This document shows positions 1 to 6,625 of a DNA stretch of 16,619 nt, one piece after another. The stretch is from Nannocystaceae bacterium (GTDB taxonomy: Bacteria > Myxococcota_A > Polyangia > Nannocystales > Nannocystaceae): NCBI GenBank assembly GCA_016763875.1, contig JAESSZ010000994.1, positions 1 to 16,619 on the forward strand, given 5' to 3'. Under the pieces are notes generated by a model. That model saw nothing but the letters and a program-made list of their open reading frames with translations. It did not search any database and was not told the origin of the DNA. The translations under genes were made by a program, and so were the position numbers. Within the stretch, counting starts at the first letter, position 1; each line of letters opens with the position of its first letter.

Positions 1-14
1 ATACTGCCCGCGCC

Positions 15-848
15 GTGTCGTCGGAGGTTTTCGTTGAGCGGATCGAGGTGTCGAACCCGGTCCAGGCGGCCCGACGAGGTGCTGCCGTCGCGCTCGCGGG
101 GTGTGGGCCGGCTCGCCCGACGCTCATCATTCACGTGGGCGACGGCGATGGCCCCGGACTAACGATCGCGCCTTGGACGCTTGACGGCACGCTTCAAACC
201 GCGCGTGCGCTGGAACTCGATGTCTCCGTCGACGACATCGGTGCCACGGGCTCTGCAGTTCCAGGGTCGCAACCGTGGTCACAGCACGGCGTTCCCTCAT
301 CGTCTCACGACGGCACGCTATCGCTCGTCGTTCCCGGGGCGCGCCAGGCAATGTGCATTCCCAACGCATGGGTGGGCGCGCACGCTTGCATCCTCGCCCC
401 CTGTATTCGCGACACAGCTTTCCGTAACTCAACGCTCGGCCGAGGTCCGGGCTCGCATGCGCTGGCATGTCTCGCGGGCGCGTGCACTCGCGAGTCCCTG
501 CGTGACCCAATCGTTGTCGGTGCCTGGCTCGCGTCGCATCTGTTCGCGAGTGTCGGCGTGCTCATCGACGCAACCTGGAGCGCCACCCTGGGTGAGCTGG
601 CGCCCGAACTGCACGCGACGCAATACATCTTCGCGGCGACAGCGTTGGACGCAGCCGCCATCGACACGGCTATCGATAGAACAATCGAACGGCTCGTCAC
701 GCAGTCTTCAGCCTCGCTCTGTGGACCACTTGCCGCACGAAACGTGACCGGTTTGTGGCGCCAGCGCGCGGCCCAACCGGTCGTACCCGGACCGTTGGCG
801 GGCGCGTGGTCGCGCTACACCAAGTCCAACGTCGAGGACTCCCCGTGA
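15..848 (+). CDS. Hypothetical protein, first gene of a three-gene operon (5' end possibly outside window)
   Basis: I do not recognise this 277-residue protein. No signal peptide or membrane segment is evident. An early strand-like segment (LIIHVGDGDG, about residues 37-46) and a later one (VGVLIDATW, about 178-186), followed by a segment rich in Ala and Asp, suggest an alpha/beta protein. I see a faint resemblance to DUF362-type proteins, too weak to name it. Cysteines are fairly frequent in the middle (CIPNAW, ACILAPCI, ACLAGAC), but they do not form a clear CxxC metal site. The reading frame is open to the left window edge, so GTG at 15 may not be the true start. However, a TACTGC hexamer sits exactly seven bases before this GTG, close to the leaderless-start pattern seen elsewhere in the window. 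The stop overlaps the GTG start of the next gene by four bases (GTGA), which implies translational coupling. Coding is well supported; function is unknown. Confidence 0.7.
   Translation: MSSEVFVERIEVSNPVQAARRGAAVALAGCGPARPTLIIHVGDGDGPGLTIAPWTLDGTLQTARALELDVSVDDIGATGSAVPGSQPWSQHGVPSSSHDGTLSLVVPGARQAMCIPNAWVGAHACILAPCIRDTAFRNSTLGRGPGSHALACLAGACTRESLRDPIVVGAWLASHLFASVGVLIDATWSATLGELAPELHATQYIFAATALDAAAIDTAIDRTIERLVTQSSASLCGPLAARNVTGLWRQRAAQPVVPGPLAGAWSRYTKSNVEDSP
834..838 (+). promoter_or_regulatory. Ribosome binding site for the UPF0104 gene
   Basis: GAGGA lies six bases before GTG at 845. It lies inside the end of the upstream gene and supports GTG 845 over the earlier in-frame start at 755, which would overlap that gene by 94 bases. 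It is one of the few clear Shine-Dalgarno-like sequences in the window. Confidence 0.55.
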
Positions 849-1825
849 GCACGCTGCTTCGCCGCACGCTGTACACACTGGTCGCGGGCGTGCTGCTGTA
901 CGTCGCGGCCATCCTGTACCCCGACATCGGGCCCGTCCGCGAGACCTTGCGCGGCTATCGCTGGCAGGCGTTCGGCATGGCGCTGCTGCTGTCGTCGGGC
1001 AACTACCTGTTGCGCTTCGCAAAGTGGGAAATCGCGCTGAGCTGGCTCAAGGTTCGCGAACAAGCCCCGGGCCTGACCCGAAAACGGTCGCTGGTCATCT
1101 ATCTCGCGGGACTGTCCATGTCGATCACGCCCGGCAAGGTCGGGGAGGTTTTGCGAAGCACCCTGCTCAAGGCGAGCGATGGTGTTCCGTTCACCAAGAC
1201 CGCTCCGATCGTCGTCGCCGACCGGCTGACCGACCTCGTGGCACTCGTGGTGCTCAGTCTCGCTGGCGTGGCGCAGTACCCGGACTACGTGCCGCTCATG
1301 CTCGCCACCATGGTGCTGGTTATCCTGGGTGTCGTCGTGCTGGGCTCGCCCCGTCTGTTGCGGGGGACGTTGCGCCTCATTGCACGGGTGCCCGGCCTGC
1401 GCGGGCTCACCGAACGTGCCGCCCCCCTGGTCGACAGCAGCGCCGCGATCCTCGACATCCGCCCACTGGCCGCCCTCACCGCGCTGAGCATCGTTGGCTG
1501 GGGTCTGGAGTGCGTCGGCTTCTGGCTGATCCTGCAGGGATTTGCGGGCGTGGAAGCGACGTTGCCGCTGTGCGCTTTCCTGTGGTCGGCGGGCACGCTC
1601 GTGGGCGCACTGAGCTTCCTGCCCGGGGGCTTGGGCGCGACCGAAGGCAGCCTCATGTACGCAACGATGCGGCTCGTCGCAGGAGCGACTCAGCCAATCG
1701 CCATGGCGGCCGCGTTGCTCGGGCGCCTCGCTACGTTGTGGTACGGCGAGCTCGTGGGTGGCATCGCACTGGCGATCTTCCTGCGCGATCCTGCGGTTCG
1801 TCAGCGGGCCATGCACAACGACTGA
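845..1825 (+). CDS. Lysylphosphatidylglycerol synthase transmembrane-type (UPF0104/YbhN family) membrane protein
   Basis: This is a 326-residue integral membrane protein with about seven or eight hydrophobic helices. It carries the family's diagnostic motifs: SMSITPGKVGEVLRS at residues 91-105, ADRLTD at 125-130, and FLPGGLGATEG at 258-268. In MprF the same fold is the flippase part that moves aminoacylated phospholipids. Here it stands alone, with no aminoacyl-transferase (LPG synthase) domain, as in YbhN and AglD-like proteins, so its substrate is unknown. A role in lipid or lipid-linked precursor translocation is inference from the family. I chose GTG at 845 because it has a GAGGA box and a 4-bp overlap with the previous stop, and because the protein then begins with a normal membrane-protein N-terminus (MSTLLRRTLYTLVAG). 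The next gene begins 25 bases after its stop. Confidence 0.88.
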   Translation: MSTLLRRTLYTLVAGVLLYVAAILYPDIGPVRETLRGYRWQAFGMALLLSSGNYLLRFAKWEIALSWLKVREQAPGLTRKRSLVIYLAGLSMSITPGKVGEVLRSTLLKASDGVPFTKTAPIVVADRLTDLVALVVLSLAGVAQYPDYVPLMLATMVLVILGVVVLGSPRLLRGTLRLIARVPGLRGLTERAAPLVDSSAAILDIRPLAALTALSIVGWGLECVGFWLILQGFAGVEATLPLCAFLWSAGTLVGALSFLPGGLGATEGSLMYATMRLVAGATQPIAMAAALLGRLATLWYGELVGGIALAIFLRDPAVRQRAMHND

Positions 1826-1834
1826 CAGCCTTGG

Positions 1835-1840
1835 TACCCT
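1835..1840 (+). promoter_or_regulatory. Possible internal -10 element (TACCCT) before the DUF2505 gene
   Basis: TACCCT is followed by ten bases and then ATG at 1851, so a transcript starting about seven bases after the hexamer would have a leader of only about three bases. No good -35 is visible. It lies just past the upstream stop, so the DUF2505 gene may have its own promoter within the operon. It resembles the TANNNT elements at 8007, 10185, 15981 and 16529. Confidence 0.35.
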
Positions 1841-1850
1841 GCGGCGGCAC

Positions 1851-2360
1851 ATGGACTACCGTATCGAGGACGACTTCGACGTATCTGCCAGCCGCTACTG
1901 GGAAGTCTTCTTCGACGAGACCTACAACCAGGCACTTTGGAACCAGCTGGACATCGGTTGGGAGATGCTGTCACTGGAGCGCAAGGGCGAGGGCGACGAT
2001 CTCGTCATCGAGCGACGCCAACGCCTCACGCCACGCCGTGAAGTCCCCGCCCTGCTCTCCAAGTTCGTCTCGGACAAGATCGCGTACACAGAACACAACG
2101 TGTTCAAAGCGCGAGACAACGCGATGAAGACGATCACCACGCCCAGCTTCATGGCCGACAAGATCGTGACCGAAGGCGTGTACCGCCTCGAAGTTGTCAG
2201 CGACTCGAAGGTTCGACGGGTCTGGGAGGGTCTGGCGAAGGTAAAGCTGCCGCTGGTCGGCGGGCGTATCGAGAAGCACTTGGTCGAGGAGATTCGAGAA
2301 AGCTATCGGCACGCGACTGCGTTTACACGGACGTGGCACACCGAGCACCCAGGGGAGTAG
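1851..2360 (+). CDS. DUF2505 family protein (SRPBCC-like fold)
   Basis: This is a 169-residue soluble protein, the usual size for DUF2505. The sequence starts MDYRIEDDFDVSASRYWEVF, resembling the start of SRPBCC/START-type ligand-binding domains, which typically open with a strand and then a helix (here SRYWEVFFDETYN). It ends with the long C-terminal helix region, GGRIEKHLVEEI followed by ESYRHATAFTRTW, which closes the cavity in this fold. The family is assumed to bind a hydrophobic ligand, but no reaction is established. I chose ATG 1851 because homologues begin near this point; an in-frame upstream start at 1758 lies inside the previous gene. It follows the UPF0104 gene by 25 bases and is probably co-transcribed. 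A job in lipid handling with that membrane protein is only inference. Confidence 0.8.
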   Translation: MDYRIEDDFDVSASRYWEVFFDETYNQALWNQLDIGWEMLSLERKGEGDDLVIERRQRLTPRREVPALLSKFVSDKIAYTEHNVFKARDNAMKTITTPSFMADKIVTEGVYRLEVVSDSKVRRVWEGLAKVKLPLVGGRIEKHLVEEIRESYRHATAFTRTWHTEHPGE

Positions 2361-2637
2361 GGGAGAGGAACGTTGTTAGGCGATTCGGGTTGTGATTGTT
2401 TGGCTTGGGGGGAGCGATAGCGTCGCTGACGACGAGGCCCACTCCCACCCCGCAGCTCACCGGGCTGACCCGATCAGGAACGCAAAGAAGGTCTATCGAC
2501 GCCAGAACGTTGGCCGCACTCGGTGTCGTGGGGCGCCCAACACCGATCAGCAGATGCTTCGCGCACCCGTGGTCGTGGAGCCCGACGGGCTCGTCTTCAC
2601 AAGACCTCGCATGGACGAACCTGATATGGTGTGCTGC
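2361..2637 (+). other. Intergenic region with no convincing gene
   Basis: This stretch separates the DUF2505 operon from the SulP gene. Two short overlapping + strand frames (2392-2640 and 2396-2785) and one - strand frame (2323-2715) cross it. None gives a recognisable protein: their compositions look random and they lack ribosome binding sites. I see no tRNA-like or transposon-end structure. It is unusually long for this window, where most genes abut or overlap, so it may hold regulatory sequence or a degraded gene. Confidence 0.5.
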
Positions 2638-2643
2638 TAGACT
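2635..2643 (+). promoter_or_regulatory. Candidate extended -10 promoter element (TGC-TAGACT) for the SulP gene
   Basis: TGC followed by TAGACT fits the TGnTANNNT extended -10 form and shares the bases TGCTGCTAG with the element before dbpA at 10182. No good -35 is visible. A transcript starting about seven bases after the hexamer (near 2650) would have a leader of about 26 bases, which would consist mostly of the hairpin at 2655-2676. Confidence 0.35.
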
Positions 2644-2654
2644 GCACGCTTCTC

Positions 2655-2676
2655 GGGCCCCCCGACCACGGGGTCC
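2655..2676 (+). promoter_or_regulatory. GC-rich hairpin directly abutting the SulP start codon
   Basis: GGGCCCC (2655-2661) can pair with GGGGTCC (2670-2676), giving seven pairs with one G-U and an eight-base loop. It ends at the base before the TTG start at 2677. There is no U-tract, so it is not a typical terminator. It could hide the initiation region or simply show that the true start lies elsewhere. Confidence 0.3.
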
Positions 2677-4314
2677 TTGCGCTGCAGCACAACCGGGGCT
2701 TTCGTCATCTACCATATCGAGCGCATCAAGCAGTTCCGGCAGTACACCCTCGCGATCCTCAGGCTTGACCTGGTTGCGGGGCTGACGGTTTCCTTAGTTT
2801 CTCTTCCGCTCGCGATGGCCTTTGCCGCGGCGGCTGGCCTTGGGCCGGATGTCGGCCTGGTCTCGGCGATCGTGGCCGGTGGCGTGGCCTCCCTTTTGGG
2901 AGGCTCCGAGCTCAACATCACGGGTCCTGCAGGCTCGTTGATCGGGGTGCTTGCAGGCGTCCTCATCGCAAACCAGATCGGTGGCTATCAGGATGTCCTT
3001 GCGCTTGGGCTCATTGGCGGAGCGATTCTGATTATCTTGGGGCTCAGTGGGCTTGGGAAGCTTGTCCGCGTGGTGCCCCTTCCGGTCATCATCGGCTTTA
3101 CGGGCGGCATCGGCGTCATCATTCTTGTAAGCCAACTCGAGGACGCGTTGGGGTTGCCCAAGCTGGCGAAGAGCCCGAACTTTCACGAAAACGTCGGCGC
3201 TGTTTTTGGCGCTCTGGACGGTGTGACTATCGCGGCCATCGGCGTGACGGTGCTGACCATCGGCTTGATCGAAGGCTTCGGGCGTGTACTGCCACAGGCC
3301 TTTGCGCCGCTTCTCGGTATCGTTGGGGCCGCCTTGGTGGCATGGGTGTTTGACTTTGACGTCCTCACACTCGAAGACAAGTACGGCGCAATTCCCCGTT
3401 CCCTGCCAACACCGGCCATCCCCAGCCTAAGCCTGGATCAGATCACGCGTCTGTTGCCTGCCGCCTTCACGATGGCAGCCTTGTGTGCCCTCGAGAGCCT
3501 TCTTTCGGCTTCTGCATCCGACGCTATCGCGGGCAAGCGCCACAACTCCAATGCCGAACTCATCGGTTGCGGTCTCGCCAACATGGCCAGTCCACTTTTT
3601 GGCGGGATCCCTACCTGCGGTGCCATTGCGCGGACCACGGTCAACGCGCGCTCAGGGGCCCAGACGCGAGTTGCGGGGCTCTGCAACGCCCTGGCGCTCT
3701 TGCTGATCATGCTCTTCATGGCACCGATCGTGGGCCAGGTTCCGACAGCGGCATTGGCTGGCCTGCTCATCCTCATCGCCATAAAGATGGTCGATATCCC
3801 CGCCTACCGGAGGCTTTTCGCGCACCATCATTGGACCGATTTTACAATGATGGCAGCAACCCTCCTTGCCACCGTTTTTGCGTCCCTGGTGGTTGGAATC
3901 GCATGCGGTCTGAGCGTTGCACTCTTCGCCTACTTCAAGCGCGTCCATGGGGCAACGCCTAAGCCGAGCGGCGACAAGGAAGTCACCGGTTCGACGAAGG
4001 TCGCGCTCGCCACCGTCGGTGGGCCGCTCTTTTTTCACACCGCACGTCGAGTGCTTGAAGAGGCGACTTCACATACGCCCGACGTCGCATTGGTCCTGTG
4101 CCTCCGAGATACGGAGGTGATCGATGCCAGCCGCATCCAGGCTCTCAAGGATTTGTTGCGTGCCCACCATGAAGACGAACGTCTCGTCTACCTTTCGGGT
4201 GTTTCTGAATCTCAGCGCGACCTCCTCGAGCGCACCGGCGTGATCGACATTGTTGGGGACGGCTTGGTCTTCGCTCACAGGGATGCCGCTCTTCTGGCTG
4301 CCCACGCGGAGTAA
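2677..4314 (+). CDS. SulP (SLC26) family inorganic anion transporter with C-terminal STAS domain
   Basis: This is a 545-residue transporter, a normal length for bacterial SulP proteins. The N-terminal signature is LRLDLVAGLTVSLVSLPLAMA (from about residue 29), followed by the TM3 region with ELNITGPAGSL (78-88). About a dozen hydrophobic segments run to about residue 425. A cytoplasmic STAS domain follows from about 440 (VALVLCLRDTEVIDASRIQAL, then YLSGVSESQRDLLERTGVIDIVG). Family members carry sulfate, bicarbonate or dicarboxylates with H+ or Na+; the substrate here cannot be told. No carbonic anhydrase or sulfate-assimilation gene is adjacent. The start is uncertain: TTG 2677 is the first start codon after the in-frame stop at 2638, it lacks a clear ribosome binding site, and no ATG or GTG occurs before the conserved region. 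T-ending codons (CTT, GTT, TTT) look more frequent than in neighbouring genes. Confidence 0.93.
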   Translation: MRCSTTGAFVIYHIERIKQFRQYTLAILRLDLVAGLTVSLVSLPLAMAFAAAAGLGPDVGLVSAIVAGGVASLLGGSELNITGPAGSLIGVLAGVLIANQIGGYQDVLALGLIGGAILIILGLSGLGKLVRVVPLPVIIGFTGGIGVIILVSQLEDALGLPKLAKSPNFHENVGAVFGALDGVTIAAIGVTVLTIGLIEGFGRVLPQAFAPLLGIVGAALVAWVFDFDVLTLEDKYGAIPRSLPTPAIPSLSLDQITRLLPAAFTMAALCALESLLSASASDAIAGKRHNSNAELIGCGLANMASPLFGGIPTCGAIARTTVNARSGAQTRVAGLCNALALLLIMLFMAPIVGQVPTAALAGLLILIAIKMVDIPAYRRLFAHHHWTDFTMMAATLLATVFASLVVGIACGLSVALFAYFKRVHGATPKPSGDKEVTGSTKVALATVGGPLFFHTARRVLEEATSHTPDVALVLCLRDTEVIDASRIQALKDLLRAHHEDERLVYLSGVSESQRDLLERTGVIDIVGDGLVFAHRDAALLAAHAE

Positions 4315-4339
4315 GCCCGACTTTGCCTCGAAGTCGACG

Positions 4340-4368
4340 AGGACACCGAGCACCCTGCGTAGTAGCCT
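4340..4368 (+). promoter_or_regulatory. Candidate promoter (AGGACA-N17-TAGCCT) for the helical/SMI1-like gene
   Basis: AGGACA at 4340-4345 matches four of six bases of the -35 consensus and is spaced 17 bases from TAGCCT at 4363-4368. GTG 4378 begins nine bases after the hexamer, so the transcript would have a leader of zero to about two bases. No Shine-Dalgarno sequence is present. The 63-bp gap after the SulP gene is just long enough to hold it. Confidence 0.4.
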
Positions 4369-4377
4369 CGCCCAGAC

Positions 4378-5610
4378 GTGGGCAGCGAACCATCGACCGA
4401 GTCCAAGAGCGCCGAGGCCTACGTCAGCAAGGTCGTCCGCCTGCAGACGCAAGGTAAACCGGTGCACGCAGCCAAGGCCGGCATCGAGGGGTTGACGCAC
4501 AACCCCGAAAACCAACGGTTGCTTTCGGCGACGGCCGAGGCTCTCTCTCACCAGGGGCCCCGCAAGCGGATCCCGGTCCCACTGCGCGAAGCGGTCAACT
4601 TCGTCGGCGATGACTGGGAACTTCTGAACAACCTGCTGTTCTTGTTCAACGACGGGGGTCACCACGCGTTGTCTGGCGAAGCCCTGGAGGTGTTTTGGGC
4701 GGCGGGAGGCAAGCTTCCCAGCAGCACCCCTTGGCCCTGGGTCAACGCGGTGAACGGGTACGTAGGCCTGGAGCTGTTCCCCGAAGCGACCAAGCTTGCG
4801 CGAGACGGGCTAGCCGCCCACGGACACCCGGTGGGTTACCACTCGCTGGCGTCGGTGTACGGGCACGCCCGGGACAAACAAGGCGTTCTAGACGCTGTTG
4901 GCGACGCACTGACCCACGACTACGACGGTTTCGCCGAGATGCGGAACGACCTGGAGCTGACCTTTCTTGCGGGCGATGAAGATTTCGAAGCGGCGTTCAG
5001 TAGCGTCGTGGACCGCCGCGCGTTCAAGGCCAACTTCGGGATCTACGACACCCCAGCCGAGCTGACCGACCTGCTCCGATTTCACGACACCGTGGGCGCG
5101 GCCGAGTACGCCGCGGGCTTCAGTCTGATCGCGACCGACAAATCGCACTTGCGAACGTGGTCGGAGAAACCTGAGTTTTTGGATCGCGTGCTTCTTTTTG
5201 CGAAGGCCGATGCCGCAGGATCTCACTACGCCCTGTGGGTTGCCCCCGGCAAAGAGAACATGAGCGCGGTGCCCGTTGTTGTGTTCGGCGCCAACGGCAA
5301 GGCGTCAGTCGTCGCCAACAGCCTCAAGGCGTTGTTGCGATTGCTGGGCGCGGATATCGAACCCACGGTGAGCAGCAGCGGCGTGGCCTACACGGCAGAT
5401 CCCGACGAGTACGACGACAACGAGAGCGAGGAGCACGCCGCCTACGTGGGCTGGCTGGCGCACCAATGGGGGCAAACCCCCGCGACTAATCCCGACAAGC
5501 TCGTCGCCACCGCTCGGAAAAAATGGGCCGCACAGTTTTCTGCCTGGTTGCAAGACCACGCCGACCAAGCGACGACGTCAGCAGGGGCACACGAAGACCT
5601 CGTCGAGTGA
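4378..5610 (+). CDS. Helical-repeat (TPR-like) protein with C-terminal SMI1/KNR4 (SUKH)-like segment
   Basis: This is a 410-residue soluble protein. Residues 10 to about 210 are helical with TPR-like pairs, for example KPVHAAKAGIEGLTHNPENQ (27-46), then EATKLARDGLAAHG and YHSLASVYGHARD. Residues about 222-325 resemble the core of SMI1/KNR4 family domains: a glycine before an aromatic strand (GSHYALWVAP, 281-290), then PVVVFGANGKASVVANSLKA (299-318) and LLRLLG. In that family the pattern reads roughly as 'YALW..., PVVYLGSEG..., VIA.NL..FL.LL'. SUKH proteins often act as immunity factors against nuclease toxins, but many are housekeeping or unassigned, and no toxin gene is adjacent. A short acidic loop (DPDEYDDNESEEH, 341-353) precedes a helical tail. 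GTG 4378 is the first usable start. The 3' end overlaps the convergent gene by 33 bases. The SUKH assignment is pattern-based and moderate. Confidence 0.75.
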   Translation: MGSEPSTESKSAEAYVSKVVRLQTQGKPVHAAKAGIEGLTHNPENQRLLSATAEALSHQGPRKRIPVPLREAVNFVGDDWELLNNLLFLFNDGGHHALSGEALEVFWAAGGKLPSSTPWPWVNAVNGYVGLELFPEATKLARDGLAAHGHPVGYHSLASVYGHARDKQGVLDAVGDALTHDYDGFAEMRNDLELTFLAGDEDFEAAFSSVVDRRAFKANFGIYDTPAELTDLLRFHDTVGAAEYAAGFSLIATDKSHLRTWSEKPEFLDRVLLFAKADAAGSHYALWVAPGKENMSAVPVVVFGANGKASVVANSLKALLRLLGADIEPTVSSSGVAYTADPDEYDDNESEEHAAYVGWLAHQWGQTPATNPDKLVATARKKWAAQFSAWLQDHADQATTSAGAHEDLVE

Positions 5611-6414
5611 CCAGCTCGCCTCGAGCGTGTCGCTTCCGAGGTACCACGACGCCCCGGACAGCTCGTCGCTGTACAGCAGCTCAAACTTGCCATCGAGGTC
5701 GGCATCGAACACGGCCGTCGGATGTGAGCCGCTGTCCAGCGCCTCAAACGCGGTCCCGACCACCAGATCGACCGAGGTGATGCGCGTATCGTCGCCGTCG
5801 CCACAACCCTCGGATTCTTCGCCGAACTCCAACTCCACGACACGTACGACATCTGCCTCAAGCCAACTCGCGACCGTGGCGGGGTGACGCCTCACGAGCG
5901 TCTCCCACGGGTCGTACGCCACCCCGAACTCGCTCTGCTCGCGGTACCACTCGATGTAGTGAGCCTTCACTGCGGCCAACTCCTCCGAGGCATGGTGCTC
6001 GGCGAGTCTTCGACGGCCGGGCTCAGAGACGTCCGTCGTTCGGCGCAGCACTGTGGGTGGTGCAAGCTCGTGGTCCCGGGCCCAGAGCGCCCCTTGGCAG
6101 TCCCCGTCACTGATGAGTTTTGCGGCCAGCCACAGCGTGTTCTCAGAGGCACTCGACCAGACCTTGCGTCGGATCTCCTTCGCGGAGGGATGCGCGGCCT
6201 CGAACGCGTCGTACTCCGCCCCGTCGTCGTCCGTGCTCCAGGCGCGTATGGCTTCGGTGCTCAGGATCAGTCCCGCCTCGTTGACGAACGCGAACGCTAG
6301 CCGCCCGTGAACGTCCGGCGTGGTTGGCTCAGGCTCAGCAGGTTCGGGTTCAGCGGCCTCAGGTTCGGGCGTCTCGCTCGGGCTCAGCAAGCTCAGGCTC
6401 GACTTCGCGCTCAA
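5578..6414 (-). CDS. Hypothetical protein, main (C-terminal) part of a gene split by an apparent frameshift
   Basis: From a TTG at 6414 this frame encodes 278 residues, but the TTG is a poor start: it has no ribosome binding site, and the first 13 residues (MSAKSSLSLLSPS) look like an out-of-frame reading of a Pro/Glu linker. From about residue 14 the frame continues a linker of repeated Glu-Pro (PEPEAAEPEPAEPEP) and then a globular domain of about 245 residues that I do not recognise. Near the C-terminus, FDADLDGKFELLYSD (236-250) is like the calcium-binding DxDxDG repeat of FG-GAP/VCBS proteins. It ends with the pair CPC. The 6359-6565 frame upstream supplies the missing membrane anchor, so the original product was probably one protein of about 328 residues (6565 to 5578) with an extracytoplasmic domain. 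The 3' end overlaps the convergent gene by 33 bases. Confidence 0.7.
   Translation of the reverse strand: MSAKSSLSLLSPSETPEPEAAEPEPAEPEPTTPDVHGRLAFAFVNEAGLILSTEAIRAWSTDDDGAEYDAFEAAHPSAKEIRRKVWSSASENTLWLAAKLISDGDCQGALWARDHELAPPTVLRRTTDVSEPGRRRLAEHHASEELAAVKAHYIEWYREQSEFGVAYDPWETLVRRHPATVASWLEADVVRVVELEFGEESEGCGDGDDTRITSVDLVVGTAFEALDSGSHPTAVFDADLDGKFELLYSDELSGASWYLGSDTLEASWSLDEVFVCPC
6326..6400 (-). repeat. Degenerate Pro-Glu codon repeat (linker region)
   Basis: Read on the minus strand, this stretch is a run of degenerate GAGCCTGAG / GAACCCGAACCT units encoding alternating Glu and Pro. Part is read in the 6359-6565 frame and part in the 5578-6414 frame. Such low-complexity DNA is prone to slippage, which fits the apparent indel within it. 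Confidence 0.55.
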
Positions 6415-6565
6415 CCAGCCTCACCTCGGCGGGCGGGGTCACCAAGCGGTCGACCTGAACCACCGTCGGGACCTCCACGACCTCGGGTTCAAGCGTGAGC
6501 GCGTATCCAAGGGGGCCCAGCAGCAGGCCCAGGCCGACGACAAGCTCGATGGTGCGCCTTGGCAT
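6359..6565 (-). CDS. N-terminal membrane anchor and linker of the frameshifted gene
   Basis: ATG 6565 gives MPRRTIELVVGLGLLLGPLG, with a single hydrophobic helix at about residues 6-22 after a short positive N-terminus, so it is a signal anchor or uncleaved signal. A proline- and valine-rich stretch follows and then an acidic linker (REVEPELAEPE) that should continue in the other frame. Instead it reads five more residues and stops at 6359. Removing one base near 6376 joins it smoothly to the Glu-Pro linker of the 5578-6414 frame. A GTG at 6601 could add 12 residues. The gene begins about 60 bases after the rtcB stop on the same strand, so the two may be co-transcribed. It could be a pseudogene, a sequencing error or a real frameshift site. 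Confidence 0.6.
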   Translation of the reverse strand: MPRRTIELVVGLGLLLGPLGYALTLEPEVVEVPTVVQVDRLVTPPAEVRLVEREVEPELAEPERDART

Positions 6566-6625
6566 GACTGCTAGACGTCCACCGACCCGATCACATTCCA
6601 CGGATACACGCGCGGCTGCCCCCGC

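Noticed and set aside
815..1852. 345-codon - strand open frame opposite the UPF0104 gene
   Set aside because: Antisense to a well-supported membrane protein; its composition (very rich in Arg, Gln and His) has no recognisable motif.
2596..2630. TTCACA and TATGGT as a promoter for the SulP gene
   Set aside because: The spacer would be 23 bases, too long for a sigma-70-type promoter; the TGC-TAGACT element at 2635-2643 is a better candidate.
2392..2640. 82-codon + strand open frame in the gap before the SulP gene
   Set aside because: No ribosome binding site, no recognisable sequence and ordinary random composition; a remnant gene cannot be excluded but is not supported.
4326..4342. CCTCG / CGAGG hairpin after the SulP gene as a terminator
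   Set aside because: Only five pairs and no following T-tract.
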